Part shown: piece by piece, positions 1-7,156 of the stretch
Layout: every line of letters begins with the position of its first letter
Position numbering within the stretch: position 1 is the first letter of the stretch
DNA from: CAYJFG01 sp964369405
Lineage (GTDB): Bacteria > Bacillota > Clostridia > Oscillospirales > Acutalibacteraceae
Assembly: GCA_964369405.1 (NCBI GenBank)
Contig: CAYJGB010000022.1
Coordinates: 1 to 28,962, forward strand
Direction: 5' to 3'
Length of the DNA: 28,962 nt
Notes under the pieces: generated by a model
The model's input: the letters and a program-made list of their open reading frames with translations, nothing else
Database searches by the model: none
What the model was told of the DNA's origin: nothing
Translations under genes and position numbers: made by a program

Positions 1-459
1 TTTCCAATAAAAGAACAGGACCTACAAGAACTATGTAATAAACTAGAAATAGAAAATTCAAATTCATCTACAGCAACAATTACAGAAATATATGATGACG
101 ATAGAGCAAATAAACTTTTAAAAGATAAAGTTTTCAAACTTGAAGAATTAAATTACTTTACTAAAAACTTTGAGTTACTGTCTGACTTTGATAAAAATAT
201 ATTTTATGCTGTAAGTGAAGCTAAAAATTATGATAACTTAAAAGATATGATAAACCTTACGTTAAACACGCACCACTACAGCCTTGTAAGCGATTTTAGC
301 AACTTAAATGCGAAAGGTAAGCAACTATACCTAAATGCAAATGGAGGTGCTAGTGTCGAATATCTAAAGACCTTTGACGGTGAGCAGTATGTAGTAGATA
401 TTATGAAAAACAATACTCCCCTACCAACTTCATATGGTTTTGTCTATGTGAATGATTGA
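1..459 (+). CDS. ArdA-like antirestriction protein, 3' part (5' end outside window)
   Basis: The reading frame is open from base 1, so about 152 C-terminal residues are visible and the ATG at 247 is internal, not the start. The order of motifs resembles clostridial ArdA-type antirestriction proteins: an acidic stretch, LEELNYFTKNFELLSDFD, a segment KDMINLTLN, then a C-terminal block with EYLKTFDGEQYVVDI and a final YGFVYVND. ArdA proteins are acidic DNA mimics that inhibit type I restriction enzymes and are usually carried by conjugative elements and plasmids. The match is by memory of the family pattern, so the name is tentative. If right, the window begins just inside the right side of a mobile element. 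It converges on pflA, with a shared hairpin between them. Confidence 0.6.
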   Translation, partial: FPIKEQDLQELCNKLEIENSNSSTATITEIYDDDRANKLLKDKVFKLEELNYFTKNFELLSDFDKNIFYAVSEAKNYDNLKDMINLTLNTHHYSLVSDFSNLNAKGKQLYLNANGGASVEYLKTFDGEQYVVDIMKNNTPLPTSYGFVYVND

Positions 460-468
460 TATGTAAAA

Positions 469-505
469 TCACCCATTACAGTGTTTCAATTACTGTAATG
501 AGTGA
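469..505. terminator. Hairpin between converging genes, probable bidirectional terminator
   Basis: Arms 469-482 and 492-505 pair over 14 positions with one G-U type mismatch, around a 9-nt loop. It lies between the ends of the ardA-like gene (plus) and pflA (minus). Read on the minus strand the stem is followed by a short T run; on the plus strand the tail is only AT-rich, so termination is likelier for pflA. Confidence 0.65.
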
Positions 506-541
506 ATTATATTGTGTTGAAAATTATAATAAAAGATAACA

Positions 542-1252
542 TTATAAATATAAAGTTAGCTCGTTTATTAAATTTTGTGAAGTAGCTATCTTGTCTTTAA
601 ATGGGAAGTTTATATTTAAATTATCATATTTTACTGAGCATATATTCTTAAAGGGTAGTAGCTCGATTTTTTTTATATAGTTATATTTATCTGTTAATTC
701 TTTAAGTTTTATTATATATTCTTTTTTATCGTTGTAATCAGGCACTACTACATATCTTATCCATATATCTATTTTGCTATCTTCTAAACAATTTAAAAAT
801 TCTATAGTTTTTTTAAAACTACCTCCACATATATCTACATAAGATTTTTCATCTAGTGCTTTAATATCTAATAAGCATAAATCGCAGTATTTAAGCATTT
901 CTTTTACAGTATCATCAAGCTTGCAACCAGACGTGTCTAGTGCTGTTTTTATTCCGTTTTCTTTACATTTCTTAAAAACCGATAGAACAAATTCACTTTG
1001 CATTAAAGCTTCACCACCAGAAATAGTAACGCCACCTTTTTTACCAAAATACATTTTATATTTTGCAATTTGATTATATGCCTCTTCTACTGTTATCTGT
1101 TTATCTATATCAAAACTCCATGTTTCTGGATTGTGACAATATTTACATCTAAGTGGGCAACCTTGCATAAATAATATACATCTAATACCAGGACCGTCTA
1201 GCGTTCCTAATGATTGTATGGAATTAATATTACCTATTATACTTTTATTCAT
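542..1252 (-). CDS. pflA: Pyruvate formate-lyase activating enzyme (radical SAM)
   Basis: Radical SAM enzyme that uses a [4Fe-4S] cluster and S-adenosylmethionine to place the glycyl radical on PflB. The cluster motif CxxxCxxC is at residues 32-39 (C32, C36, C39) and is followed by HNPETW, as in the PflA family. A conserved GTLDGPGIR lies just before it, and the glycine-rich TISGGEAL further on is the SAM-contacting motif. Length 236 aa is normal (E. coli about 246). The frame can begin at 1276, one base after the pflB stop, but the ATG at 1252 aligns with the usual family N-terminus and has a purine-rich stretch (AGAAGTGAAG) upstream. The gene is the last in a two-gene operon with pflB and must share its promoter and riboswitch. 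Confidence 0.95.
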   Translation of the reverse strand: MNKSIIGNINSIQSLGTLDGPGIRCILFMQGCPLRCKYCHNPETWSFDIDKQITVEEAYNQIAKYKMYFGKKGGVTISGGEALMQSEFVLSVFKKCKENGIKTALDTSGCKLDDTVKEMLKYCDLCLLDIKALDEKSYVDICGGSFKKTIEFLNCLEDSKIDIWIRYVVVPDYNDKKEYIIKLKELTDKYNYIKKIELLPFKNICSVKYDNLNINFPFKDKIATSQNLINELTLYL

Positions 1253-1277
1253 GGTTTTCACTTCACTTCTTAGCATC

Positions 1278-3506
1278 TTAAAGTTCTGTATGGAATGTCC
1301 TACTTATAACTTCTTTTTGTTGCTCTCTTGATAATTTATTAAAGTTTACTGCATACCCTGAAACTCTTATTGTTAAGTTTGGATATTTTTCTGGGTGTTC
1401 ATATGCATCAATTAATCTTTCTCTATCTAGTACATTTACATTTATATGATGTGCTAAATTTATAAAGTATCCATCTAATATTGCTACTAAATTTTCTTGT
1501 CTTTCATCTTCACTTTTACCTAATGTTGCTGGTACTACTGAAAATGTGTTAGATATTCCATCTCTACAACTTTGATAAGGTAATTTTGCTACTGAGTTTA
1601 ATGATGCTAGTACACCGTTTTCTTCTCTGTTATGCATTGGGTTTGCTCCAGGTGCAAAAGCTTCTCCTGCTTTTCTACCGTCAGGTGTAGCTGATGTTTT
1701 TTTGCCATACACTACATTTGATGTTATTGTCAATGCAGATAGTGTATGCTCTGAATTTCTATAAGTTTTTGTCTTTTTAAGTTCGCTGAAGAACTCTTCT
1801 AATTGATTAACTGCTATAATGTCAACTTTGTCATCATCATTTCCAAATTTAGGAAAATTATTATCACTCTCAAAATCAACTATATAACCGTTTTCATCTC
1901 TTATTGCTTTAACTTTTGTGTGCTTTATTGCACTTAATGAGTCTGTAATAACACTAAGCCCTGCAACTCCAAAAGCCATAAATCTATGGACTTCTGTATC
2001 GTGTAAAGCCATTTGTATTTTTTCATATGCGTATTTATCATGCATATAGTGAATAACATTCATAGTGTTTGCGTATAGCTTGCATAACCATTTTCTGTAT
2101 TCATCAAAACGTTTTAAAACTTTATCGTAATCTAAGATATCTTCATCATAAGGCTTGTTTTCAGGACCTATATTTAAACCTGTGTTTATATCATATCCAC
2201 CGTTAAGAGATAATATCAATAATTTAGGTAAGTTACACCTAGCACCAAAGAACTGCATTTGCTTACCTATTTTCATTGCAGATACACAACATGCTATACC
2301 ATAATCATCTCCGTAAGTTTTACGCATTAAATCATCATTTTCATATTGTATAGAGTCTGTATCTATCGACACTTTTGCACAGTACTTCTTAAAGCCGTCT
2401 GGTAAAAGTTCAGACCATAATACTGTCAAGTTAGGCTCTGGAGAACTTCCCATAGTATATAATGTGTTTAAAAATCTGAATGAACTTTTAGTAACTAGTG
2501 TTCTGCCATCTTCACCCATTCCTCCTAAACTTTCTGTTATCCACATAGGGTCGCCACCAAATAACTCGTTATAATCAGGTGTTCTAAGGTGTCTTGCCAT
2601 TCTAAGTTTCATTACAAAATCATCTATATATTCTTGCGCTTGAGTTTCTGTTATTACACCTTTTTTTATATCTCTTTCTATATATATATCAAAAAATGTG
2701 CTAACTCTACCTAATGACATAGCTGCTCCGTTTTGCTCTTTAATCGCTGCTAAATATGCAAAATATGTCCATTGGATTGCTTCTTTAGCATTAGTTGCCG
2801 GTTTTGATATATCATAACCGTACAAAGTCGCCATTTTTTTTAAAAGACCTAAAAAAGTTATTTGTTGATATAATTCTTCGCTTAACCTGATTGTATCTAC
2901 ATTCATATCGCCTTGTGCAATAGTCGCTTTATCATTTTGTTTCACTTCTATTAGTTTATCTACACCATAAAGTGCTACTCTTCTATAATCACCAATAATT
3001 CGACCTCTACCGTATGCATCTGGTAAACCTGTAACTATACCCATTTTTCTAGCTTTTTTCATTTCATCTGAGTATACTCTAAAAACTCCGTCGTTATGTG
3101 TTGTTTTAAAGGCAAAGTTTTTCTCCATATCTTCAGATAATTTATATCCGTAATTTTGTGCTGCTTGCCTAGCCATTCTAATCCCACCAAATGGGTTAAC
3201 ACCTCTTTTTAGTGGTGAATCAGTTTGAATACCTACTATGATTTCGTTATCTTTATCTAAATATCCTGCATCATATGCAACTAGTGAAGATACTGTTGCA
3301 GGGTCAACTTCCAAAACTCCGTTGTTATTTCGTTCTTTTTCAAATAAGACAGATAATTTATTATATAAATCACTTGTTCTCTTTGTGCTTCCTTCTAAAA
3401 ACGAGTAATCACCAACATAAGGAGTATAGTTGCACTGAATAAAATCTCTAACATTAATTTCGCTTTGCCATTTTCCACTGTTAAATTCTAACCATTCTTT
3501 CATCAT
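1278..3506 (-). CDS. pflB: Formate C-acetyltransferase (pyruvate formate-lyase)
   Basis: Cytoplasmic glycyl-radical enzyme converting pyruvate and CoA to acetyl-CoA and formate. The paired catalytic cysteines are C406-C407 (IACCVSAM) and the radical glycine is G717 in RVSGYAV near the C-terminus; both sites look intact. The protein is 742 aa, within the family range (E. coli 759). The frame is open further upstream to 3560, but that extension runs through a terminator hairpin. ATG 3506 follows an excellent ribosome-binding site (AAGGAGATGG at 3513-3522), so I place the start there; ATG 3503 is a second option. A ZTP riboswitch precedes the gene, which makes sense because formate feeds 10-formyl-tetrahydrofolate needed for purine synthesis. 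Confidence 0.97.
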   Translation of the reverse strand: MMKEWLEFNSGKWQSEINVRDFIQCNYTPYVGDYSFLEGSTKRTSDLYNKLSVLFEKERNNNGVLEVDPATVSSLVAYDAGYLDKDNEIIVGIQTDSPLKRGVNPFGGIRMARQAAQNYGYKLSEDMEKNFAFKTTHNDGVFRVYSDEMKKARKMGIVTGLPDAYGRGRIIGDYRRVALYGVDKLIEVKQNDKATIAQGDMNVDTIRLSEELYQQITFLGLLKKMATLYGYDISKPATNAKEAIQWTYFAYLAAIKEQNGAAMSLGRVSTFFDIYIERDIKKGVITETQAQEYIDDFVMKLRMARHLRTPDYNELFGGDPMWITESLGGMGEDGRTLVTKSSFRFLNTLYTMGSSPEPNLTVLWSELLPDGFKKYCAKVSIDTDSIQYENDDLMRKTYGDDYGIACCVSAMKIGKQMQFFGARCNLPKLLILSLNGGYDINTGLNIGPENKPYDEDILDYDKVLKRFDEYRKWLCKLYANTMNVIHYMHDKYAYEKIQMALHDTEVHRFMAFGVAGLSVITDSLSAIKHTKVKAIRDENGYIVDFESDNNFPKFGNDDDKVDIIAVNQLEEFFSELKKTKTYRNSEHTLSALTITSNVVYGKKTSATPDGRKAGEAFAPGANPMHNREENGVLASLNSVAKLPYQSCRDGISNTFSVVPATLGKSEDERQENLVAILDGYFINLAHHINVNVLDRERLIDAYEHPEKYPNLTIRVSGYAVNFNKLSREQQKEVISRTFHTEL

Positions 3507-3512
3507 AACTTT

Positions 3513-3522
3513 CCATCTCCTT
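3513..3522 (-). promoter_or_regulatory. pflB ribosome-binding site that fixes the start
   Basis: On the minus strand AAGGAGATGG sits 6 nt before the ATG at 3506. It lies downstream of the riboswitch terminator, ruling out the longer reading frame. Confidence 0.85.
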
Positions 3523-3532
3523 AAAATTTTAT

Positions 3533-3575
3533 AAAAAAAGACAATCCTATGACATAACAAAAGTTATTCGGATTG
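3533..3575 (-). terminator. Intrinsic terminator of the ZTP riboswitch
   Basis: On the minus strand CAATCC (3570-3575) pairs with GGATTG (3542-3547), with inner pairs ATAAC/GTTAT, and the stem is followed by a run of seven T residues (3533-3539). The 5' arm overlaps the last bases of the conserved CTGGGCA of the aptamer. Folding of the aptamer and of the terminator should therefore exclude each other, the usual ZTP arrangement in which ligand turns expression on. Confidence 0.85.
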
Positions 3576-3655
3576 CCCAGACGGTCGGCTTATATAAAGT
3601 TAACATACCACTGTGTCAATTCACAAAACCGTCAGGTATATTATCTGTAACTTAC
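3533..3655 (-). ncRNA. ZTP (pfl motif) riboswitch controlling pflBA
   Basis: The minus strand upstream of pflB carries the hallmark CCGTCTGGGCA (3574-3584), matching the pfl/ZTP consensus CCGCCUGGGCA. A 5' element CTGACGGT is positioned like the family's GACUGGCGG, and GACGGT pairs exactly with ACCGTC of the 3' element, giving the diagnostic pseudoknot. Outer pairing is AAGTTA with TAACTT and ATACC with GGTAT; the inner helix is TTGTG/CACAG. An intrinsic terminator follows directly. The class senses the purine intermediates ZMP/ZTP, which build up when 10-formyl-THF is short. Expected effect: ligand lets transcription continue into pflB, raising formate supply. This is read by eye, not from a covariance model. 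Confidence 0.9.
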
Positions 3656-3661
3656 AATTAA

Positions 3662-3667
3662 ATTATA
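3662..3667 (-). promoter_or_regulatory. Possible -10 element of the pfl operon
   Basis: A TATAAT on the minus strand (3662-3667) lies just upstream of the riboswitch 5' end, at the right distance for transcription to begin shortly before the aptamer. No good -35 is present at 17 bp, so an activator or weak promoter is possible. Confidence 0.5.
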
Positions 3668-3689
3668 AGACAACAAATTGATAAAAACA

Positions 3690-3703
3690 GTTGCAATTGC
3701 AAC
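3690..3703. promoter_or_regulatory. 14-bp perfect palindrome upstream of pfl promoter
   Basis: GTTGCAATTGCAAC is its own reverse complement and lies about 23 bp upstream of the putative -10 of the pfl operon, overlapping the -35 zone or just beyond. It could be an operator for a dimeric regulator. It is only loosely like the redox repressor Rex site, so no regulator is assigned. Confidence 0.4.
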
Positions 3704-3855
3704 AATAATAGTATTCTCTTTTTTTCTAATAGTATTATTAACAAATGTTTCCTATGAAATTATTCTACCATATAAAATTTCTTTTTTCCAGTTAAAAATA
3801 AAAAAATAATTATTTATAGCATATTGGTTAAAATAAAATCAAGGAGAGTGATATT

Positions 3856-4284
3856 ATGGATGAAAATATACAATTATTGGATTTTGTTTCTCAAAATTCT
3901 CAAATGGGAATAATATCAATTAATGAATTGCTTACTATTATTGAAGATAAAGATTTTGAAAAACAGCTACAAAGCCAATTAGATGAGTATAAAATTATAA
4001 ATTCTAAAGCACAAGAAAAACTAATTGCTAGAGGTTACGATGAAAAATCTTTAACTTCATTTGAAAAAATAAGAACGTATATTATGATAGACATGCAAAC
4101 AATAAAAGATAAAAGTAATTCTCATATAGCAGAAATGTTAATGATAGGTAGCAATATGGGCGTTATTAAAGCAATAAGAGATACTCATAAATGTAGTAAA
4201 GCAGATAAAGATATTTTAGAGCTAATGGAAATTTTAAGAAAAACAGAAGAAAATAATATGGAACATCTAAAGAATTTTTTATAG
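3856..4284 (+). CDS. Conserved hypothetical helical protein
   Basis: A 142-aa soluble protein with no signal peptide or membrane segment. It looks wholly alpha-helical and starts LDFVSQNSQMGIISINELLTI, with later blocks SHIAEMLMIGSNMGVIKAI and a C-terminal LRKTEENNMEHLKNFL. I recall proteins of this pattern in other Clostridia, where they are annotated as hypothetical; a ferritin-like four-helix fold would fit but no metal-binding Glu/His set is obvious. A clear ribosome-binding site (AAGGAG) precedes the ATG. It is a single-gene unit closed by a terminator at 4347-4373 and is divergent from pflB. Function unknown. Confidence 0.8.
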   Translation: MDENIQLLDFVSQNSQMGIISINELLTIIEDKDFEKQLQSQLDEYKIINSKAQEKLIARGYDEKSLTSFEKIRTYIMIDMQTIKDKSNSHIAEMLMIGSNMGVIKAIRDTHKCSKADKDILELMEILRKTEENNMEHLKNFL

Positions 4285-4346
4285 AGGTTCGATTATATAT
4301 TAATAGAACAGCCAATAAAAGTTTTTATTATATATGTTTAAATATT

Positions 4347-4373
4347 CACTTCACTTAATGTGAGGTGTTTTTT
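4347..4373 (+). terminator. Rho-independent terminator after the hypothetical gene
   Basis: CACTTCAC (4347-4354) pairs with GTGAGGTG (4360-4367) with one wobble pair, followed by a run of T residues to 4373. Confidence 0.85.
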
Positions 4374-4431
4374 CTGCTTATTGAGGTCTATTTTAAGGTT
4401 TAAAAAATAAATATAAAAATTTTTTATTTTT

Positions 4432-4460
4432 TGCAACATTTGTATGTTCTCAGTTGTATA
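4432..4460 (+). promoter_or_regulatory. ECF-type promoter candidate of the repeat protein/sigma operon
   Basis: TGCAAC (4432-4437), 17 bp, then TGTATA (4455-4460). This resembles extracytoplasmic-function sigma promoters, which have an AAC-containing -35 and a CGT-like -10 (for example SigW TGAAAC-N16-CGTATA). It lies 55 bp before the start codon of the first gene of an operon that encodes its own ECF sigma factor, so autoregulation is likely. No similar site was seen in front of the sigma gene itself. Confidence 0.5.
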
Positions 4461-4515
4461 TAAGATAGAATATGAAAATTAAATTTATATTTCCAAGAAG
4501 AAAGGGGTCACCATT

Positions 4516-6435
4516 ATGAAAAAGTTTTTATCTGTATGTATTTCTGGAGCGATAGCAATAACTTTTATTGCTAGTGCAGATGTATCTGCTCAAAGTTTAC
4601 AGCTAGAAATGTTAGATGATAATAAAAATAAAAATTCTAGTGTGAAAAAAAACAATGACAAAAAAGAAGAATCAATAAAAAATGTCGTATCTAAATATAA
4701 TTTACCAAGCACTATTCTTGGAGATTTTAATGTTTACAAATGTAGTTCAATCGATAATGATGAAAATTCTATTGAGGTTATTTATAAAAATAAACATAAT
4801 GAAGAAATAGAGCTTGATAAAGGCACTGTTAATAGTATTATGAGTGCATACTCACAGTTATCTGAAACAGCTGATATGAATATTGATGAAATAACTATTC
4901 AATCTGCTAATGAAATAACAGAAATTGAAGTTTCTGATATGAAAATTGAATTATTATGTGAAAACGGTAAAGTTAATGTTGCAAAATGGAGTGATGGAGA
5001 TTATAATTACTCTATAATATCAAAAAATGGAATTGCTGTAGAGGAAATGAGTAACTTAGTTTTAGAAATTATTTACGGAGAGAATATCTCGATAATTTCA
5101 AATATGACTAACCCACACACGCAATTTGAGACACTTGAAGAAGCACAAGAGGATATTGGCTTCAAAATGGATATTAAAATGGACTTATTTAGCAATGTTA
5201 AAGCAAATAGTTATAGCGTTTTTAAAAATAATGAAGAAAAGATGTTAGAAGTAGTTTACCAAAATAACAGTGGTAAAGATGTAACTTTAAGAAAAAGTAA
5301 TTTTGAAGATGTTAGCGGTGTTCATAAAGATTTTTCCGAAGTTTCTGAAATTAGTGTTAAAGGGATAAAGGTTCTATTTAAAGGTGAAGATGATAATGTA
5401 GAAGTTGTTGAATGGTCTAAAGATAATTATAATTATAGTGTAGTGTTAGAAGAACCAATATCAATATACGATATTGGAAATATAATTCAAGATGCATTGT
5501 ATTCAGAAGTTAAGAATAAAGTTGCTTCTATTGAAAAAAGTAATGAAATATCAAGTGAAGATTGCCTAGTAAATCCATATATTGAATTCAATACAATTGA
5601 AGAAGCTCAACAAAACGTAGGTTTTAGTTTAGATTTGTCGTTTGAGATATTGGATAACTTAGAAATTAAAAGATGTGTTACTTATAATTATGGTGCAGAT
5701 AAATTTATTGAAGTAGTATATCAAAATAAAAATAATAAAGATATAACTCTTAGGCAAGGTACAATTAAAGATATTAGTGGTGTATATAAAGAATATTCAG
5801 AAAATTTAGAATTTAACGTTAATGGTATAAAAGTTCACCTTAAATGTGAAGATGATAATGTTGAAGTTGTTGAGTGGGCAACAGAAGATTACAACTATAG
5901 TGTAGTGCTAGAAGAGCCTATATCTATATATGAAATTGGTAATATAATTCAAAAAATATTATATTCAAATAATACAATAAATAATATAGTTAAACAAGAA
6001 AAACAAAGCAATTTAAAACATAGTGTAATTGGTTTTGTTAATCCATATATTGAATATGATACAATTGAGCAAGCTGAAGAAAAAGTAGGTTTTGAGTTAG
6101 GCTTACCAGTAGGTTTGTTAGATGATTATATTGTTAAAAAATATAGTACCTATAATGATGATGAAGATAAAGTGCTTGAGGTTATCTTTGAAAATAGTAA
6201 TGATAATAATATGACTATTAGAAAAGGCACTATAGAGAATATTAGTGGTGTTCATACTGAGTATCCAGAAGTTTTGGTGCTTAGTGTTAATGGCAAAAAT
6301 GTCAAATTTAATGGAAAAAACGATAATGTAGAAGTGATTGAATGGTCTGACAGAGATTATAATTACAGCATAGTTTTGGAGGAAGAGAAGTCAAGTTATG
6401 ATTGTTATACTTTAATTCAAAATCTTATAGGTTGA
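4516..6435 (+). CDS. Secreted protein with tandem DUF4367-like repeats
   Basis: A 639-aa exported protein. Residues 1-26 are a signal peptide with a VSA-Q type cleavage site; there is no lipobox, LPXTG or later membrane segment, so it is probably released. Three clear repeats of about 155 residues start at N199, N353 and N509 with NPxxxF/Y-x-T-EEAxxxVGF. Each contains a VVYQN-like strand, a block SGVxxxxxE, then DDNVEVVEWxxxxYNYSVVLEE and a closing helix. A degenerate first copy (about 45-198) lacks the opening motif. The pattern matches DUF4367, a domain usually found at the outer end of clostridial anti-sigma factors, and the anti-sigma candidate downstream carries one copy. A good ribosome-binding site (AAAGGGG) precedes the ATG. 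Ligand or partner unknown. Confidence 0.8.
   Translation: MKKFLSVCISGAIAITFIASADVSAQSLQLEMLDDNKNKNSSVKKNNDKKEESIKNVVSKYNLPSTILGDFNVYKCSSIDNDENSIEVIYKNKHNEEIELDKGTVNSIMSAYSQLSETADMNIDEITIQSANEITEIEVSDMKIELLCENGKVNVAKWSDGDYNYSIISKNGIAVEEMSNLVLEIIYGENISIISNMTNPHTQFETLEEAQEDIGFKMDIKMDLFSNVKANSYSVFKNNEEKMLEVVYQNNSGKDVTLRKSNFEDVSGVHKDFSEVSEISVKGIKVLFKGEDDNVEVVEWSKDNYNYSVVLEEPISIYDIGNIIQDALYSEVKNKVASIEKSNEISSEDCLVNPYIEFNTIEEAQQNVGFSLDLSFEILDNLEIKRCVTYNYGADKFIEVVYQNKNNKDITLRQGTIKDISGVYKEYSENLEFNVNGIKVHLKCEDDNVEVVEWATEDYNYSVVLEEPISIYEIGNIIQKILYSNNTINNIVKQEKQSNLKHSVIGFVNPYIEYDTIEQAEEKVGFELGLPVGLLDDYIVKKYSTYNDDEDKVLEVIFENSNDNNMTIRKGTIENISGVHTEYPEVLVLSVNGKNVKFNGKNDNVEVIEWSDRDYNYSIVLEEEKSSYDCYTLIQNLIG
5110..6435 (+). 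repeat. Three coding repeats of about 465 bp
   Basis: Units begin at 5110, 5572 and 6040 (462 and 468 bp apart) and encode the three clear DUF4367-like modules. The second and third modules share long near-identical stretches such as DDNVEVVEW and EEPISIY, pointing to fairly recent internal duplication. The last unit is shorter because it ends the gene. Confidence 0.85.
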
Positions 6436-6476
6436 ATTAAGTAAATAAAAATCGTGTATAGAAGAAATTTGAGATA

Positions 6477-6504
6477 GTGAGCAAGAAAAAGTGTTCTTGC
6501 TCAC
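6477..6504 (+). other. Perfect 11-bp hairpin between repeat protein and sigma gene
   Basis: GTGAGCAAGAA (6477-6487) and TTCTTGCTCAC (6494-6504) pair perfectly around a 6-nt loop. There is no T run after it, so it is not a clear terminator; it may be an attenuator, an RNA-processing site or an mRNA 3'-end stabiliser that sets different levels for the secreted protein and the sigma factor. A GTG at 6491 in frame with the sigma gene lies in its loop and is unlikely to be used. Confidence 0.7.
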
Positions 6505-6610
6505 ATCAAAAGTGAATCGAGGTGGTTTGTTGAGTCAGTTATTTTTAATGAGAAGTTGTATAACTTTGGATTTATACTATTTTTTGAAAATAGCTATATT
6601 GAATTTTAAT

Positions 6611-7156
6611 ATGTTATCAGTAAAGAGGTATGTTTCTTATTCTACAGTTGATGATACACTGACATTACAAACGACTGATAATATAGATGTGATTGCTGAA
6701 AGAATAATGAATAATTATGGCAATAAAATACTTAGGGTGGCGTATTCTTATTTGCATAACATGAGTGATGCTGAGGACATATTGCAAGATACTTTAATTC
6801 AGTATATCAAAACAATGCCTACACTTAGTACTTGTGAGCATGAAAAAGCATGGTGTATAAGAGTTGCTGTGAATTTATCAAAAAATAAAATTAAATATAA
6901 TAATGTGAGAAAAGCTGATGAATTATCAGAAACTTTAGTATCAAGTGAAGATGAAGATTTATCTGTTGTTTGGGATGCTGTAAAAAACTTACCAGAAAAA
7001 TTTAGAGAAACTATACATTTGTTTTATTATGAGGGATATTCTACATCGGATATTGCAAAAATTTTAAATAAAAAAGAAAGTACAGTACGTTCTAATTTAC
7101 ATAGAGGAAGAGCAGAGCTTAAAAAAGTATTGGTGGAGGTGTATGATTTTGAGTAA
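6611..7156 (+). CDS. ECF (extracytoplasmic function) RNA polymerase sigma factor
   Basis: A sigma-70 family group 4 factor with regions 2 and 4 only. Counting from ATG 6611, region 2 is at about residues 28-70 (ILRVAYSYL, then DAEDILQDTLIQYI) and region 4 at about 117-173 (LPEKFRETIHLFYYEGYSTSDIAKIL, then ESTVRSNLHRGRAELKK). The length of 181 aa is typical. The start is uncertain: the frame is open back to a GTG at 6491, but that extension is hydrophobic, unlike sigma factors, and begins in a hairpin loop. TTG 6530 has a GAGGTGG upstream, while ATG 6611 has a weak ribosome-binding site. The 3' end overlaps the anti-sigma gene by 14 bp, indicating translational coupling. Confidence 0.92.
   Translation: MLSVKRYVSYSTVDDTLTLQTTDNIDVIAERIMNNYGNKILRVAYSYLHNMSDAEDILQDTLIQYIKTMPTLSTCEHEKAWCIRVAVNLSKNKIKYNNVRKADELSETLVSSEDEDLSVVWDAVKNLPEKFRETIHLFYYEGYSTSDIAKILNKKESTVRSNLHRGRAELKKVLVEVYDFE

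Noticed and set aside
3507..3560. Upstream extension of pflB to an earlier ATG
   Set aside because: It would translate through the riboswitch terminator and lacks a ribosome-binding site; the ATG at 3506 has a strong one.
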